From positions 71,741-135,740 of the forward strand of contig DDFC01000035.1 in NCBI GenBank assembly GCA_002336895.1: DNA of 64,000 nt, written 5' to 3'. This document shows, in pieces, positions 32,517 through 41,139 of this stretch. The stretch is from Verrucomicrobiaceae bacterium UBA1938. GTDB lineage: Bacteria > Verrucomicrobiota > Verrucomicrobiia > Verrucomicrobiales > Verrucomicrobiaceae. A model generated the notes under the pieces. That model was not told the DNA's origin. It saw only the letters and a program-made list of their open reading frames with translations, and ran no database searches. Every line of letters begins with the position of its first letter. Position 1 is the stretch's first letter. The position numbers and the translations under genes are program-made.

Positions 32517-34073
32517 ATGAGCGACGCGCCATCCCCAGCCACACTGCAACCGACGCCGGAGCATGCCGTCATCTATGTGGGTGCAGCCTCCGTCACCATT
32601 GTCATCGGCCGAAAAGACGAAAAAGGCCAGTTCATCCGCATCGAGAGCCTGGACCGCCCGCTGCCGGTGGCGCGCGACATCTTCCGCGCCCGCAGCATCT
32701 CCCGAAACACCGTGGACCAGGCCGCTGCCATCCTGCGCGACTTCCTGCAGACCATGCGCGAGTACGGCATCCCATCCTCGCAGCTTCGCCTCTTCACCAC
32801 CAACATCCTTGCGGAAGCGGTGAACCATGAGATTTTCCTCAACCGCCTGCAGGTGCACAGCGGCGTGACGCCCAGCCTGATCGATGACGGGAACATGACC
32901 CGGCTGGTGTACCAGATCGCGCAGCGCATGCTGCTGAAAAACCCGCTTCTGGCCAAGGGAAACACCTTTGTCTCCCACATCGGCCCCGGCAACACCCGCG
33001 CCATCTATTTCCAGCAGGGCCGTCTGGCCGCCTACAGCAACTACCGCCTGGGCATCTTCCGCGCGCGCGAGGCCATCGCCACTCCGGACGAGGAGGCCAG
33101 CCAGCAGATGCTGCACCTGGAGGAGCACATCCGAGGTGTGGTGGATCATCTGGCGCAGGATTACTCCGACGTGAAGATCGACCACCACGTGGCCATCGGC
33201 GCGGAGATTCAAAGCGTGGCCCCCCGCCTGGGCAAAGCGCGCCATGGAGCCCATCACGTGCTGGAAAACGACCTCGCGCGCCTCACCGACAAGCTCGCGC
33301 GCCTGAGCCCGGACGAACTCGTGCGCGAGCTGCATGTGCACTACACCGGCGGCGAGGGCATCGTGCCCGCCCTGCAGACCAATCTGGCGCTGGCGCGCCG
33401 CTTTGGCGATGACTCTCTCTGGGTGCCTGAGGGCGACTTCCACCTGGAGCTTATCCTCGACCTGATGACCTCGGGATCGCGCACCGCCATCTTCCAGGAG
33501 GAGGTGATGCAGGCCGCCAGTGAAATCGGCGCACGATACAAGACCGACCGCAAGCACGCCGACCACGTGGCCGCGCTATGCCGTCAGCTCTTCCGCGAAC
33601 TGCAGCACCTGCACGGACTGGATGCCAAATATGAGCTCGTGCTGCGTGTGGCCGCCACCCTGCACGAGGTGGGCATGTTCATCAGCCCGCGCGAGCACCA
33701 CAAGCACAGCCTCTACATCCTGATGCACACGGAGATCTTTGGTCTCAGTACGCAGGACCGTGTGATGGTGGCCCTGCTGGCCCGCTATCACCGCCGCTAC
33801 AACCCGGAACCAAACCATCCGCACTTCTCCGACCTCTCCCGTGAGGAGCGCATGATCGTGCTCAAGCTGGCCGCGCTCCTGCGCCTGGCGGATGCACTGG
33901 ACCGCAGCCATGCCCAGCGCATCAAGGCCATCCAGCTCCGCCCCGAAGGCACCCGGCTCACCGTCCTCACGCAGGGGGCGGACGACACCACGGTGGAGCA
34001 GATTGCCATCGACATGAAGTGCGACCTTTTCCGCGAAATTTACGGTTATGACATCATCCTCGCCAAATCCTGA
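32517..34073 (+). CDS. ppx: Exopolyphosphatase Ppx/GppA family with HD domain
   Basis: This 518-residue protein has the ASKHA-fold phosphatase start AVIYVGAASVTIVIG and the acidic loops of Ppx (VSHIGPGNTRAIYF, later VHYTGGEG). A C-terminal HD domain has HEVGMFIS, HHKHSLYIL and LARYHRR. The enzyme removes phosphate from polyphosphate, or pppGpp in GppA homologues. The upstream in-frame start at 32445 lies inside the ROK gene, so ATG 32517 was chosen. Its end overlaps the ppk1 start by 26 bases in a different frame, as in a tightly coupled operon. Confidence 0.88.
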   Translation: MSDAPSPATLQPTPEHAVIYVGAASVTIVIGRKDEKGQFIRIESLDRPLPVARDIFRARSISRNTVDQAAAILRDFLQTMREYGIPSSQLRLFTTNILAEAVNHEIFLNRLQVHSGVTPSLIDDGNMTRLVYQIAQRMLLKNPLLAKGNTFVSHIGPGNTRAIYFQQGRLAAYSNYRLGIFRAREAIATPDEEASQQMLHLEEHIRGVVDHLAQDYSDVKIDHHVAIGAEIQSVAPRLGKARHGAHHVLENDLARLTDKLARLSPDELVRELHVHYTGGEGIVPALQTNLALARRFGDDSLWVPEGDFHLELILDLMTSGSRTAIFQEEVMQAASEIGARYKTDRKHADHVAALCRQLFRELQHLHGLDAKYELVLRVAATLHEVGMFISPREHHKHSLYILMHTEIFGLSTQDRVMVALLARYHRRYNPEPNHPHFSDLSREERMIVLKLAALLRLADALDRSHAQRIKAIQLRPEGTRLTVLTQGADDTTVEQIAIDMKCDLFREIYGYDIILAKS

Positions 34074-36201
34074 AGCACCACCCGCACCGCCGCCGCTGCG
34101 CCTGACCGAGGAGCACTTCATCAACCGCGAGCTGAGCTGGCTGGCCTTCAACTCCCGTGTGCTGGACGAGGCCGCGCGCCCGGACCTGCCCGTGCTGGAG
34201 CGCGTCAAATTTCTCGCCATCACCGCCTCGAATCTCGATGAGTTTTTCATGGTCCGCATCGGCGGCCTGCAGCTCCTGCGGGAGCAGGGCCTGCGCGTGC
34301 GTGACAATGCCGGACTCACCCCCACGCAGCAGTGGGATCAGGTGCACCAGCAGGCCACCGTCTTTGTAGCACGGCAGTACGAAATTCTGCATCAGCAGCT
34401 CGTTCCTCTCATGAAGGAGAAAGGCATCCGCCGCCTCCTCCCCGCAGAGCTCTCCCCGGCCCAGCGCACACTGCTGCGCGAGTACTTTGACGAGCATATC
34501 TTCCCCGTACTCTCCCCGGTGGTGGCAGACGACGCCGGCGCACGCTCGGTCATTCCCGCGCTGAACATCGTTCTCCTCTGCACTGTGACCGGTGGTGACA
34601 ATGGACAAACGGAAAAGCGCCATGTGCTGCTGCCTCTGCCGGGCAATCTGCCACGCCATGTCCCTGTGCCAGACCCGGACAGCGGCCAGTACCTCTACGT
34701 AAATCTGGAGGATGTCGTGACGCTCTTCATTGGCGAGTTTTTCCCTGCCGAGAAAGTCTCCGCACCGACCCGCTTCCGCGTCAGCCGCAACACGGACATC
34801 ACCGTGGACGACGAGAGCGCCTTCGACCTCGCCAGTGAGATGGAGCAGGTGCTGGAGCAGCGCCTGAAGAGCCCAGCCATCCGCATCGAGATCGAAACCG
34901 GAGCCACACGCGAGCACACACGCACCATCCGTGAACTCTGCGGCTCCCGCACCGCCCAAATCTACGACATTCCCGGAGAACTGGATCTGCGTGCCTATTT
35001 CCAGATCGCAGGCATCTCAGGCTTTGAAGAGCTCAAGGTGGACCCCTGGGACAGCTACCTCAGTACGTCCATCACTCCAGGCGAGAGCATTTTCGATGCA
35101 ATCAAGCGCGGCGACATCCTGCTGCACCATCCTTATGAGAGCTTTGATCCGGTGCTGGCTCTGGTGGAAGAGGCGGCGGCAGACCCGAACGTCATCGCCA
35201 TCAAGCAGATTCTCTACCGCACGGCCAAAAACAGCCGCATCATCTCCGCCCTCATTCGCGCTGCACAGGCTGGCAAGCACGTCACCGTGCTGGTGGAGCT
35301 GAAGGCCCGCTTTGACGAAGCACGCAATCTCGAACGTGCTGCCGACCTCATCAATGCCGGTGCACAGATCATTTATGGCGTCGCTGGCCTGAAGACACAC
35401 GCCAAGGTCTGCCTCGTCATGCGCCGTGAATCCGGCCACATGACACGCTACATGCACTTCGGCACCGGCAACTACAACGAGGCCACTTCAAAGCTCTACA
35501 CCGATGTGAGCCTGCTCACCTGCCGTGCCGACTACGGCGCAGATGCCTCGGCGTTTTTCAACACCGTCACCGGCCGCTCGCGCTTCGTGCATTTCAACAA
35601 GCTCAGCATGGCCCCCTACGGCCTGCGCGAGCGCCTGGTCTCTCTGATCCGCAGCGAAACCGCCCGCGCACGCAAAGGAGAGGCCGCCGAAATCATGCTC
35701 AAGATGAACGCCCTCGAAGACCGCCAGATGATCGAGGCGCTCTATGAGGCCTCGCAGGCAGGTGTGAAGATCCGCCTCAACGTGCGCGGCATCTGCTGCC
35801 TGCGCCCCGGCGTCAAAGGCATCAGTGAAAACATCAGTGTGGTCAGCATCATCGACCGCTATCTGGAGCACGCCCGCATCTTCTGGTTCCGCCAGGGTGG
35901 CAAGCCCGCTGTCTTCATCGCCAGCGCGGACTTCATGAACCGCAACCTCTCCAAGCGCGTCGAGTTGCTGACTCCCATCGAGGACAAGGAGGCGCGCAAA
36001 CGCCTGCTGCACATCCTTGAGGTCCACTTTGCCGACACCGCCCGTGGCCGCGTCCTCAAAGCCGACGGCACCTGGCAGCTGCCACAAGTCACCGCAGCCA
36101 AGAAGGCGCGTTCCCAGGAGCTCTTTGCCCGCGAGATGGCCAAGCGCGCCCGTCAGACAAACGAGTCTCCGGACGTGCTCGTGCCACATACGCCGAAGTG
36201 A
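34048..36201 (+). CDS. ppk1: Polyphosphate kinase 1
   Basis: This 717-residue enzyme makes inorganic polyphosphate from ATP. The N-terminal domain shows FINRELSWLAFN and ITASNLDEFFMVRIGGL. The phospholipase D-like domains follow, with the first phosphorylated-histidine candidate H451 in LKTHAKVCLVM and the second active-site His608 in YLEHARIFWF, plus SADFMNRNLSKRVELL. Its length matches the family. The start ATG at 34048 overlaps the ppx gene by 26 bases. Ppx and PPK1 are opposing enzymes in one operon, as in many bacteria. Confidence 0.95.
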   Translation: MTSSSPNPEAPPAPPPLRLTEEHFINRELSWLAFNSRVLDEAARPDLPVLERVKFLAITASNLDEFFMVRIGGLQLLREQGLRVRDNAGLTPTQQWDQVHQQATVFVARQYEILHQQLVPLMKEKGIRRLLPAELSPAQRTLLREYFDEHIFPVLSPVVADDAGARSVIPALNIVLLCTVTGGDNGQTEKRHVLLPLPGNLPRHVPVPDPDSGQYLYVNLEDVVTLFIGEFFPAEKVSAPTRFRVSRNTDITVDDESAFDLASEMEQVLEQRLKSPAIRIEIETGATREHTRTIRELCGSRTAQIYDIPGELDLRAYFQIAGISGFEELKVDPWDSYLSTSITPGESIFDAIKRGDILLHHPYESFDPVLALVEEAAADPNVIAIKQILYRTAKNSRIISALIRAAQAGKHVTVLVELKARFDEARNLERAADLINAGAQIIYGVAGLKTHAKVCLVMRRESGHMTRYMHFGTGNYNEATSKLYTDVSLLTCRADYGADASAFFNTVTGRSRFVHFNKLSMAPYGLRERLVSLIRSETARARKGEAAEIMLKMNALEDRQMIEALYEASQAGVKIRLNVRGICCLRPGVKGISENISVVSIIDRYLEHARIFWFRQGGKPAVFIASADFMNRNLSKRVELLTPIEDKEARKRLLHILEVHFADTARGRVLKADGTWQLPQVTAAKKARSQELFAREMAKRARQTNESPDVLVPHTPK

Positions 36202-36211
36202 ATCATGCAGT

Positions 36212-36889
36212 TCATGCCTCCTGAGGCGTAAAATCGTCAGGAGCCAGCATCGCTGGAACATCAATGGCAGCCATGTCTCCTTCGTGGGTGACAAGGATGT
36301 TTCCTCCGTGTGTGTCTGCACAGATCACCCTGTCGGCTTCTCTAAACCAGACATTTTTCCCGTGCCAGATACAACGCTGAAAGCTTCGCTGACTGAAAAA
36401 GATCTCAATTTCCTCCATCTCGGCAGGCCTGCCTTGAATCGCCTGCTGTGAGGTAATGATACGAATCAATGCAAAACTCGGTTCGAAGACACCTTCCAAT
36501 TCGATGTCATCGCCAAAAATCTGGTTCTGCAGTCTCAAGCGTTCGAGGTAGCCAACAGGCGTGGCTTCCCTGCCGTCAGGCATGACACCAAATGAGTTGT
36601 CATAAGTGGCTTTCAGCACACGCGGGTTTGGGCTTCCAGATTTTGGAAACCACACCTCGTGCTCGTAGCCAAAGGAGTCAGGTGGCCTGCTTAATTCCTC
36701 GTAATGGCGAAAGCATCCGCTGCTTTCTGCCCAGAGCCGGAGGGCTTCGATCTCGGCTGCAAGGCGTGTCGCTGCAAATAAGCCTCCACCTCGGCGAATT
36801 GCTTCAGCGCCTCGTCGCGTGTTTTCAAGGGCGACTTCAAGCGTGCTTGTCGCATCTGTGCTGCGAATTGCTCCGGGGTCATTTTGCAT
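36212..36889 (-). CDS. Kinase-fold protein of the polyvalent-protein type, start uncertain
   Basis: From ATG 36889 this frame gives 225 residues. The core (HEVWFPKSGSP, VLKATYDNSFG, YLERLRLQNQIFG, IITSQQAIQGRP, VICADTHGGNILV and DMAAIDVPAM) resembles the kinase-like domain of phage and mobile-element polyvalent proteins. It has a possible Lys in VLKAT, a degenerate DTHGGN catalytic loop and a final acidic D. The first 40 residues overlap a different-frame small ORF and look like a shadow of it. No other start codon exists in this frame, so the true N terminus, or a frameshift, is undecided. Base composition is lower in GC than in the PPK1 gene. It converges with PPK1 by 10 bases. Confidence 0.55.
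   Translation of the reverse strand: MQNDPGAIRSTDATSTLEVALENTRRGAEAIRRGGGLFAATRLAAEIEALRLWAESSGCFRHYEELSRPPDSFGYEHEVWFPKSGSPNPRVLKATYDNSFGVMPDGREATPVGYLERLRLQNQIFGDDIELEGVFEPSFALIRIITSQQAIQGRPAEMEEIEIFFSQRSFQRCIWHGKNVWFREADRVICADTHGGNILVTHEGDMAAIDVPAMLAPDDFTPQEA
36691..36882 (-). CDS. Small helical protein upstream of the kinase-fold ORF
   Basis: This 63-residue ORF starts with ATG at 36882 with a perfect Shine-Dalgarno GGAGG seven bases upstream (36890-36894). The first 35 residues (for example MTPEQFAAQMRQARLKS) look like a genuine charged alpha-helical protein with GC-rich third positions. The last 28 residues are Arg/Pro/Ser-rich and look like out-of-frame reading. It overlaps the kinase-fold frame for its whole length. 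It may be a small gene of its own, or the real N terminus of the kinase protein split by a frameshift of minus one. Confidence 0.55.
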   Translation of the reverse strand: MTPEQFAAQMRQARLKSPLKTRDEALKQFAEVEAYLQRHALQPRSKPSGSGQKAADAFAITRN

Positions 36890-36941
36890 CCTCCAACATG
36901 TTGGGGTGAAGATAGTCGATATGGCTGACGCTGCAAGACTA

Positions 36942-37676
36942 TCACGCTGCCGCCCACAGCGCCGAGTAAACCAAGGCGCCCACCACACCACCGATGATCG
37001 GCCCCACCACGGGAATCCAGGCGTAGCCCCAGTCGGAGTCGCCTTTGCCAGGAATGGGCAGCACAAAGTGGGCTATGCGTGGCCCGAGATCGCGGGCGGG
37101 ATTGAGTGAGTATCCAGTAGGACCACCAAGTGACAGACCGATGGAGCCCACCAGCAGTCCGACCAGCGCTGGGGCCAGGCCTTTGTCGAAACCTGAATTG
37201 GGCACCAGATTGGCGGGAGAAAGGATGGCCAGAATGCCGAGCATCAACATGGCTGTGCCGATCACTTCACAAACCACATTGCCAACCGTGTGCCGAATCG
37301 CCGGGCCGGTGCTGAAGACTGCCAGCTTGTCCCCCGCAGACTCCGTGGCGGGCCAGTGCGGCAGGTAGGCCAGCCAGACTAAAATACCTCCGAGGAATCC
37401 ACCAGCCAGCTGCGAGAAAATGTACCCAGGAACCAGTGCCCAGCTGAATTTGCCGATGGCCGCCAGCCCGAGAGTCACGGCAGGATTCAAATGCGCACCG
37501 CTGATGGAGTTCACACAATAAACTGCAATCGCCACGGCCAATGCCCAGCCCGCAGTAATCACAATCCAGCCAGCATTGTTGCCTTTGGTTTGCTTGAGCA
37601 CCACGTTGGCGACGACACCGTCGCCCAGGAGCACCAAAATCATCGTACCGAGCATTTCAGCAAGATTAGCAGACAT
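36942..37676 (-). CDS. Aquaglyceroporin (MIP family)
   Basis: This 244-residue channel has six membrane helices and two NPA half-helices: N64-P65-A66 in SGAHLNPAVTLG and N192-P193-A194 in SLNPARDLGPR. The Asp after the second NPA-Arg (D196) is the mark of glycerol facilitators rather than strict water channels, so it likely passes glycerol or other small solutes. No glycerol kinase is adjacent. It begins with MSANLAEMLGT at ATG 37676. The region before it holds short TTGG repeats (about 37682-37700) and no clear promoter. Confidence 0.88.
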   Translation of the reverse strand: MSANLAEMLGTMILVLLGDGVVANVVLKQTKGNNAGWIVITAGWALAVAIAVYCVNSISGAHLNPAVTLGLAAIGKFSWALVPGYIFSQLAGGFLGGILVWLAYLPHWPATESAGDKLAVFSTGPAIRHTVGNVVCEVIGTAMLMLGILAILSPANLVPNSGFDKGLAPALVGLLVGSIGLSLGGPTGYSLNPARDLGPRIAHFVLPIPGKGDSDWGYAWIPVVGPIIGGVVGALVYSALWAAA

Positions 37677-37804
37677 GGGATGGTTGGGTTGGTTGGTTGA
37701 ATTTCCGAGCGAGGCTACCGGGCCGCCTCAAAAAGAGCAAGAAAGAAGCATCCTTCCTATTTTTGCATTGTGGCCGTTCTGGACGCCCATTAGCCTTTGA
37801 TTTC

Positions 37805-38683
37805 ATGAGACTTATTTTGTCTGCTCTTTCCGCTTTTGTCCTAACAACATCAACATCGTCGGCCCAGTCATCGGCGTCCGAAAACAGTGCTGTTATTCCT
37901 GCGGACATCGTTCGGAAAGAATACAAGATCGCTGAGAACGGCAATCAGGTATGGGTCTATCATTCCTCCACCATGAAAGGGGGCTCCATTCCATGCGTCC
38001 TGATCGCAGCGGCTGGAACGCGCATGTTTCACGGAATGGATCTGGGAGATGGCGATGTACCCGAGCACCTGCCCTATGTGAAAGCTGGGTTTGCCGTCGT
38101 GGCCTACAGTCTGAGCGGCCCATGGCCTGATGACCCAGTGACCGATGCTGGCGTCATCAAAGCCATCTCTTCTTTCATTCAAAGCCAGGGCGGCCTCAAG
38201 GACGCCTCTGCGGCGCTGCAGCTGGCCAGAGCAAAACATCCCTTTCTCAGCAACTCTCCTGTCTATGCCGTCGGCCATAGCTCCGCAGGTGTCGTGGCAT
38301 TGAATCTCGCTCAAAAATTGCCCTCGCTGCGCGGCTGCATCGCTTACGCACCCGCCACCGATCTGGAGAATCACTACGGCGCCAAAGTCATCTCTCAACT
38401 CAACACCGGCGTCCCAGGGTTTCGCAAGTTTGTGGAGGAAAACTCACCGTTTCGGAATGCGGAGCAAATTAACTGCCCGGTCCTGCTCTTCAATGCGCTG
38501 GATGATTCCAAGATCTCACCCGCCAGCATCCATGCTTATGCCGAGCGCATGCAAAGGGCTGGCAAGACAGTCAAGCATGTCGAAGTGTCCACCGGCGATC
38601 ATTACGACTCCATGCTGAATGAAGGCATTCCGCTGGGCATTCAGTGGATCAAAACGCAAGAAGCCTCGGGCACGAAACATTGA
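37805..38683 (+). CDS. Secreted alpha/beta-hydrolase
   Basis: This 292-residue exported protein has a signal peptide (about residues 1-21) and the nucleophile elbow GHSSAG (S159). Asp is in FNALDDSKISP and His in STGDHYDSM, in the order of dienelactone hydrolase or prolyl oligopeptidase-type enzymes. The frame can be extended to 37697, but the signal peptide begins at MRLIL (ATG 37805). The substrate is unknown. Base composition is lower in GC than the window average, and it stands alone on the plus strand between two minus-strand genes. Confidence 0.75.
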   Translation: MRLILSALSAFVLTTSTSSAQSSASENSAVIPADIVRKEYKIAENGNQVWVYHSSTMKGGSIPCVLIAAAGTRMFHGMDLGDGDVPEHLPYVKAGFAVVAYSLSGPWPDDPVTDAGVIKAISSFIQSQGGLKDASAALQLARAKHPFLSNSPVYAVGHSSAGVVALNLAQKLPSLRGCIAYAPATDLENHYGAKVISQLNTGVPGFRKFVEENSPFRNAEQINCPVLLFNALDDSKISPASIHAYAERMQRAGKTVKHVEVSTGDHYDSMLNEGIPLGIQWIKTQEASGTKH

Positions 38684-38690
38684 GCAATCC

Positions 38691-39503
38691 TCAAGGCTCC
38701 GACCCCAATGGCGACACGTAGTTCAACGCGATCGTCAGAAAGAAATTCGAGATCAGAATGGCCAGGGATGAATACACCACCGCACGTGTCGTCCCCAGGC
38801 CCACGCCCACCGCGCCATTCTCCGCACCCAATCCCTGATGGCAGCTGATGAGCGTGATGATGATGCCAAACACCCAGCCTTTGAACATGCCGATGCCCAC
38901 ATCCAGCACCTCGGTATGCTCCACGACGTGCCCCCAGAACCAGCTGCCAGGCACATCAAAGCCGTACACGATGAGAGCATAGGCAGCCATCAGCCCAAAG
39001 GAGATGCTCTCCGCCACCAGCAGCGGCATGGAGATGCACATGGCCAGAAAACGCGGCAGCACCAGGTAGTCCACCGGATGCACGCCCATCACTCGCAGGG
39101 CGTCGATCTGCTCGGTTACTTTCATGGTGCCGATGTCCGCCGCCATCGCCGCACCCACGCGCCCGGCCACCATCAGCCCTGCCAGCACCGGGCCCAGCTC
39201 ACGGCAGAGCGCCACTGACACAATGGCCCCGACGGTCGTCTCAATGCCAAACTCCTTGAACTTGGCATAAGACTGAAACGCAAACACCGCACCCGTGAAG
39301 GCTCCGGTGACCACCACCACCAGCTGAGATCCATAGCCAATCGCCACGATCTGCTGCGCCACCAGCTTCAGCCGCCACACACCGCTGCGCAGCCCGATCA
39401 TCAGCTCCTGCATCAGCACCGTGAGCTGCCCCAGCCATGCCAGCATGCCGATGCCAGCCCTTCCAAAGAAGACCAGCCATTCCTCCCAACGCCGTGATTC
39501 CAT
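38691..39503 (-). CDS. MlaE/YrbE-type ABC transporter permease
   Basis: This 270-residue membrane permease of the MlaE family is part of phospholipid (MCE) transport complexes between inner and outer membranes. Family features include GAIVSVALCRELGPVLAGLMVAGRVGAAMAADIGTMKVTEQIDAL (a conserved cytoplasmic loop, here summarised by its ends VALCREL and EQIDAL), VMGVHPVDYLVLPR and the last helices. The partner genes mlaF (ATPase) and mlaD (MCE protein) are not beside it. Start ATG at 39503. It converges with the hydrolase gene, 7 bases apart. Confidence 0.88.
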   Translation of the reverse strand: MESRRWEEWLVFFGRAGIGMLAWLGQLTVLMQELMIGLRSGVWRLKLVAQQIVAIGYGSQLVVVVTGAFTGAVFAFQSYAKFKEFGIETTVGAIVSVALCRELGPVLAGLMVAGRVGAAMAADIGTMKVTEQIDALRVMGVHPVDYLVLPRFLAMCISMPLLVAESISFGLMAAYALIVYGFDVPGSWFWGHVVEHTEVLDVGIGMFKGWVFGIIITLISCHQGLGAENGAVGVGLGTTRAVVYSSLAILISNFFLTIALNYVSPLGSEP

Positions 39504-39572
39504 GCAGGCATGAATGCCGAATCCGCAGGCGGCGAGAAGACGACCCGTGTGCCTTTTTCGTCACGCACTTCT

Positions 39573-41051
39573 TTACTCCACCCGCGCCGCCTTCAGCCTC
39601 TCATCATCCAGATCAAGGCGATACATGATCTGATTGTAGTCATAGCGCGGTGTGGCCACGGGATTGCCAGAGAAGGTTTCAGCATAGGTGCCCTGAAAAT
39701 AGATCAGGCGGCCATCCTGCTGATCAAAGAAAGCGTGATGGCTTGGGTTGTAGAAGCTGTACTTCGGGTGTGTGGCGATTTTGACCGCCTTGCGCCAGGG
39801 GCCGTCGATCTGCCTGGCCTCTGCATACCACACTTCTCCGAGATAAGAGTCTCCGCCCTCCTGCTGCACGGCGATCATGATCCAGCGCTCGCGGTGCTTG
39901 TTCCAGTGCACGCTGCCGGCATGCAGGCGCACCGGCTTTCCTGTCTGCGCATCCACCACCTGCATTCGTGCCTTTTCAGCGGGCATCTTCTTTTCAGCGA
40001 TCAGCTTCTCCTCATCCTTCTGCGTCGTGGGCGGCAGCGTCTTCTGCCAGACGTAATCACCACGCTCGGCAGACCACGCCAGCGACTCATAGGCTGAGGT
40101 GTTCTGTACAGAATCATAATCCGCCTTCACGCGCGCGCGGCAGAAGGGTGTGGAGAAGTAGATCCAGTCTCCGTCCGCCCCTTTCACCCACACCGCATTG
40201 CCCTGCGGGTGCTGCCATTCAAACTCATCCCCCAGCACCGCGATGCGCCGGAAGCGCCCGCTCGCTTCATCCATCTCCGCCAGCCCATGCTCCAGCCGCT
40301 TGCCCAGATCGCGCCAGCGCGAGTAGTGGGACATCAGATGCTCCTTGCCCTGACCGTCCATCACGGTGTGCATGCCAAAGAGCCACACAGCACCGGGCTC
40401 CTCCATCGGGATCATCTTGGCCACCGCCCGGTTTTCATCGGTGATGTACTCAAAGTGGATGCCGTGCTCGGGTTCCAGCCCGCCTTTGTCCGGCGCATCA
40501 CTCCACGCAGCTGTGGAGTGGTAGTTTCCCAGCGGGTAGTTGGGACGCAGCGTGTCGCCAAAGATCCAAAAGTAGCGCCCCTTCCATGGCACCACCTGCA
40601 CGGAGTCCTGGCCCATCACATCCGCCGAGAGATTGGGGCTGGGCAGCGGCGGCTCATGCCCCAGCAGGGTGCTGTCACGATAGATGCCCTGCCCCGTCAG
40701 CCGGCACATGCGCTCGGCGATGTTGGTGCGCAGCACCTTCACCTCCACCGACTTTCCCGCCATAGGCGTCAGCTTCACGCCGGTGAAGCCAAAGCCATCT
40801 TTTAGCACCGTATATCCTGGACCCTCGATGCTGAAGAACACCGCGCGGTTCGTCAGCCCGGGCTCATTAAAGGCGATCCACCCAGCACTGTCCGTCGTCA
40901 GGGCGATGTGGTTGGTCGTCTTCAGCGTGATCAGCGGCACTCCGCGCCCGGTGTGCTCATCGATCACACGGATGCCGAAATAATCCTCCGGTGCGGCGCT
41001 CAGAAAGGCTGGCAGGCAGAGCAAAACCAGAAGCAGTCGGCGGAATGACAT
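39573..41051 (-). CDS. Secreted beta-propeller-like protein (GH43/DUF4185-type fold)
   Basis: This 492-residue exported protein has a signal peptide (residues 1-19) and an N-terminal beta-sandwich domain (about 20-110, beginning YFGIRVIDEHTGRGVP). A long region then has repeated aromatic-rich strands typical of five-bladed propellers, with WKGRYFWIFGDTLRP, HWNKHRERWIMIAV and GRLIYFQGTYAETF. Such propellers include glycosidases and binding proteins. Catalytic acidic residues were not assigned. The TatD gene is divergent. A sugar-related role is inferred only from the fold type and from similar proteins nearby. Confidence 0.65.
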   Translation of the reverse strand: MSFRRLLLVLLCLPAFLSAAPEDYFGIRVIDEHTGRGVPLITLKTTNHIALTTDSAGWIAFNEPGLTNRAVFFSIEGPGYTVLKDGFGFTGVKLTPMAGKSVEVKVLRTNIAERMCRLTGQGIYRDSTLLGHEPPLPSPNLSADVMGQDSVQVVPWKGRYFWIFGDTLRPNYPLGNYHSTAAWSDAPDKGGLEPEHGIHFEYITDENRAVAKMIPMEEPGAVWLFGMHTVMDGQGKEHLMSHYSRWRDLGKRLEHGLAEMDEASGRFRRIAVLGDEFEWQHPQGNAVWVKGADGDWIYFSTPFCRARVKADYDSVQNTSAYESLAWSAERGDYVWQKTLPPTTQKDEEKLIAEKKMPAEKARMQVVDAQTGKPVRLHAGSVHWNKHRERWIMIAVQQEGGDSYLGEVWYAEARQIDGPWRKAVKIATHPKYSFYNPSHHAFFDQQDGRLIYFQGTYAETFSGNPVATPRYDYNQIMYRLDLDDERLKAARVE

Positions 41052-41139
41052 GCATGTGGTTTATCACGAACCAAGCCTCCTGGGAAAGGAGTAATTCACG
41101 AGGCTTGACACCCGCCCCCAAAATGCGAAGGCGCTGACC

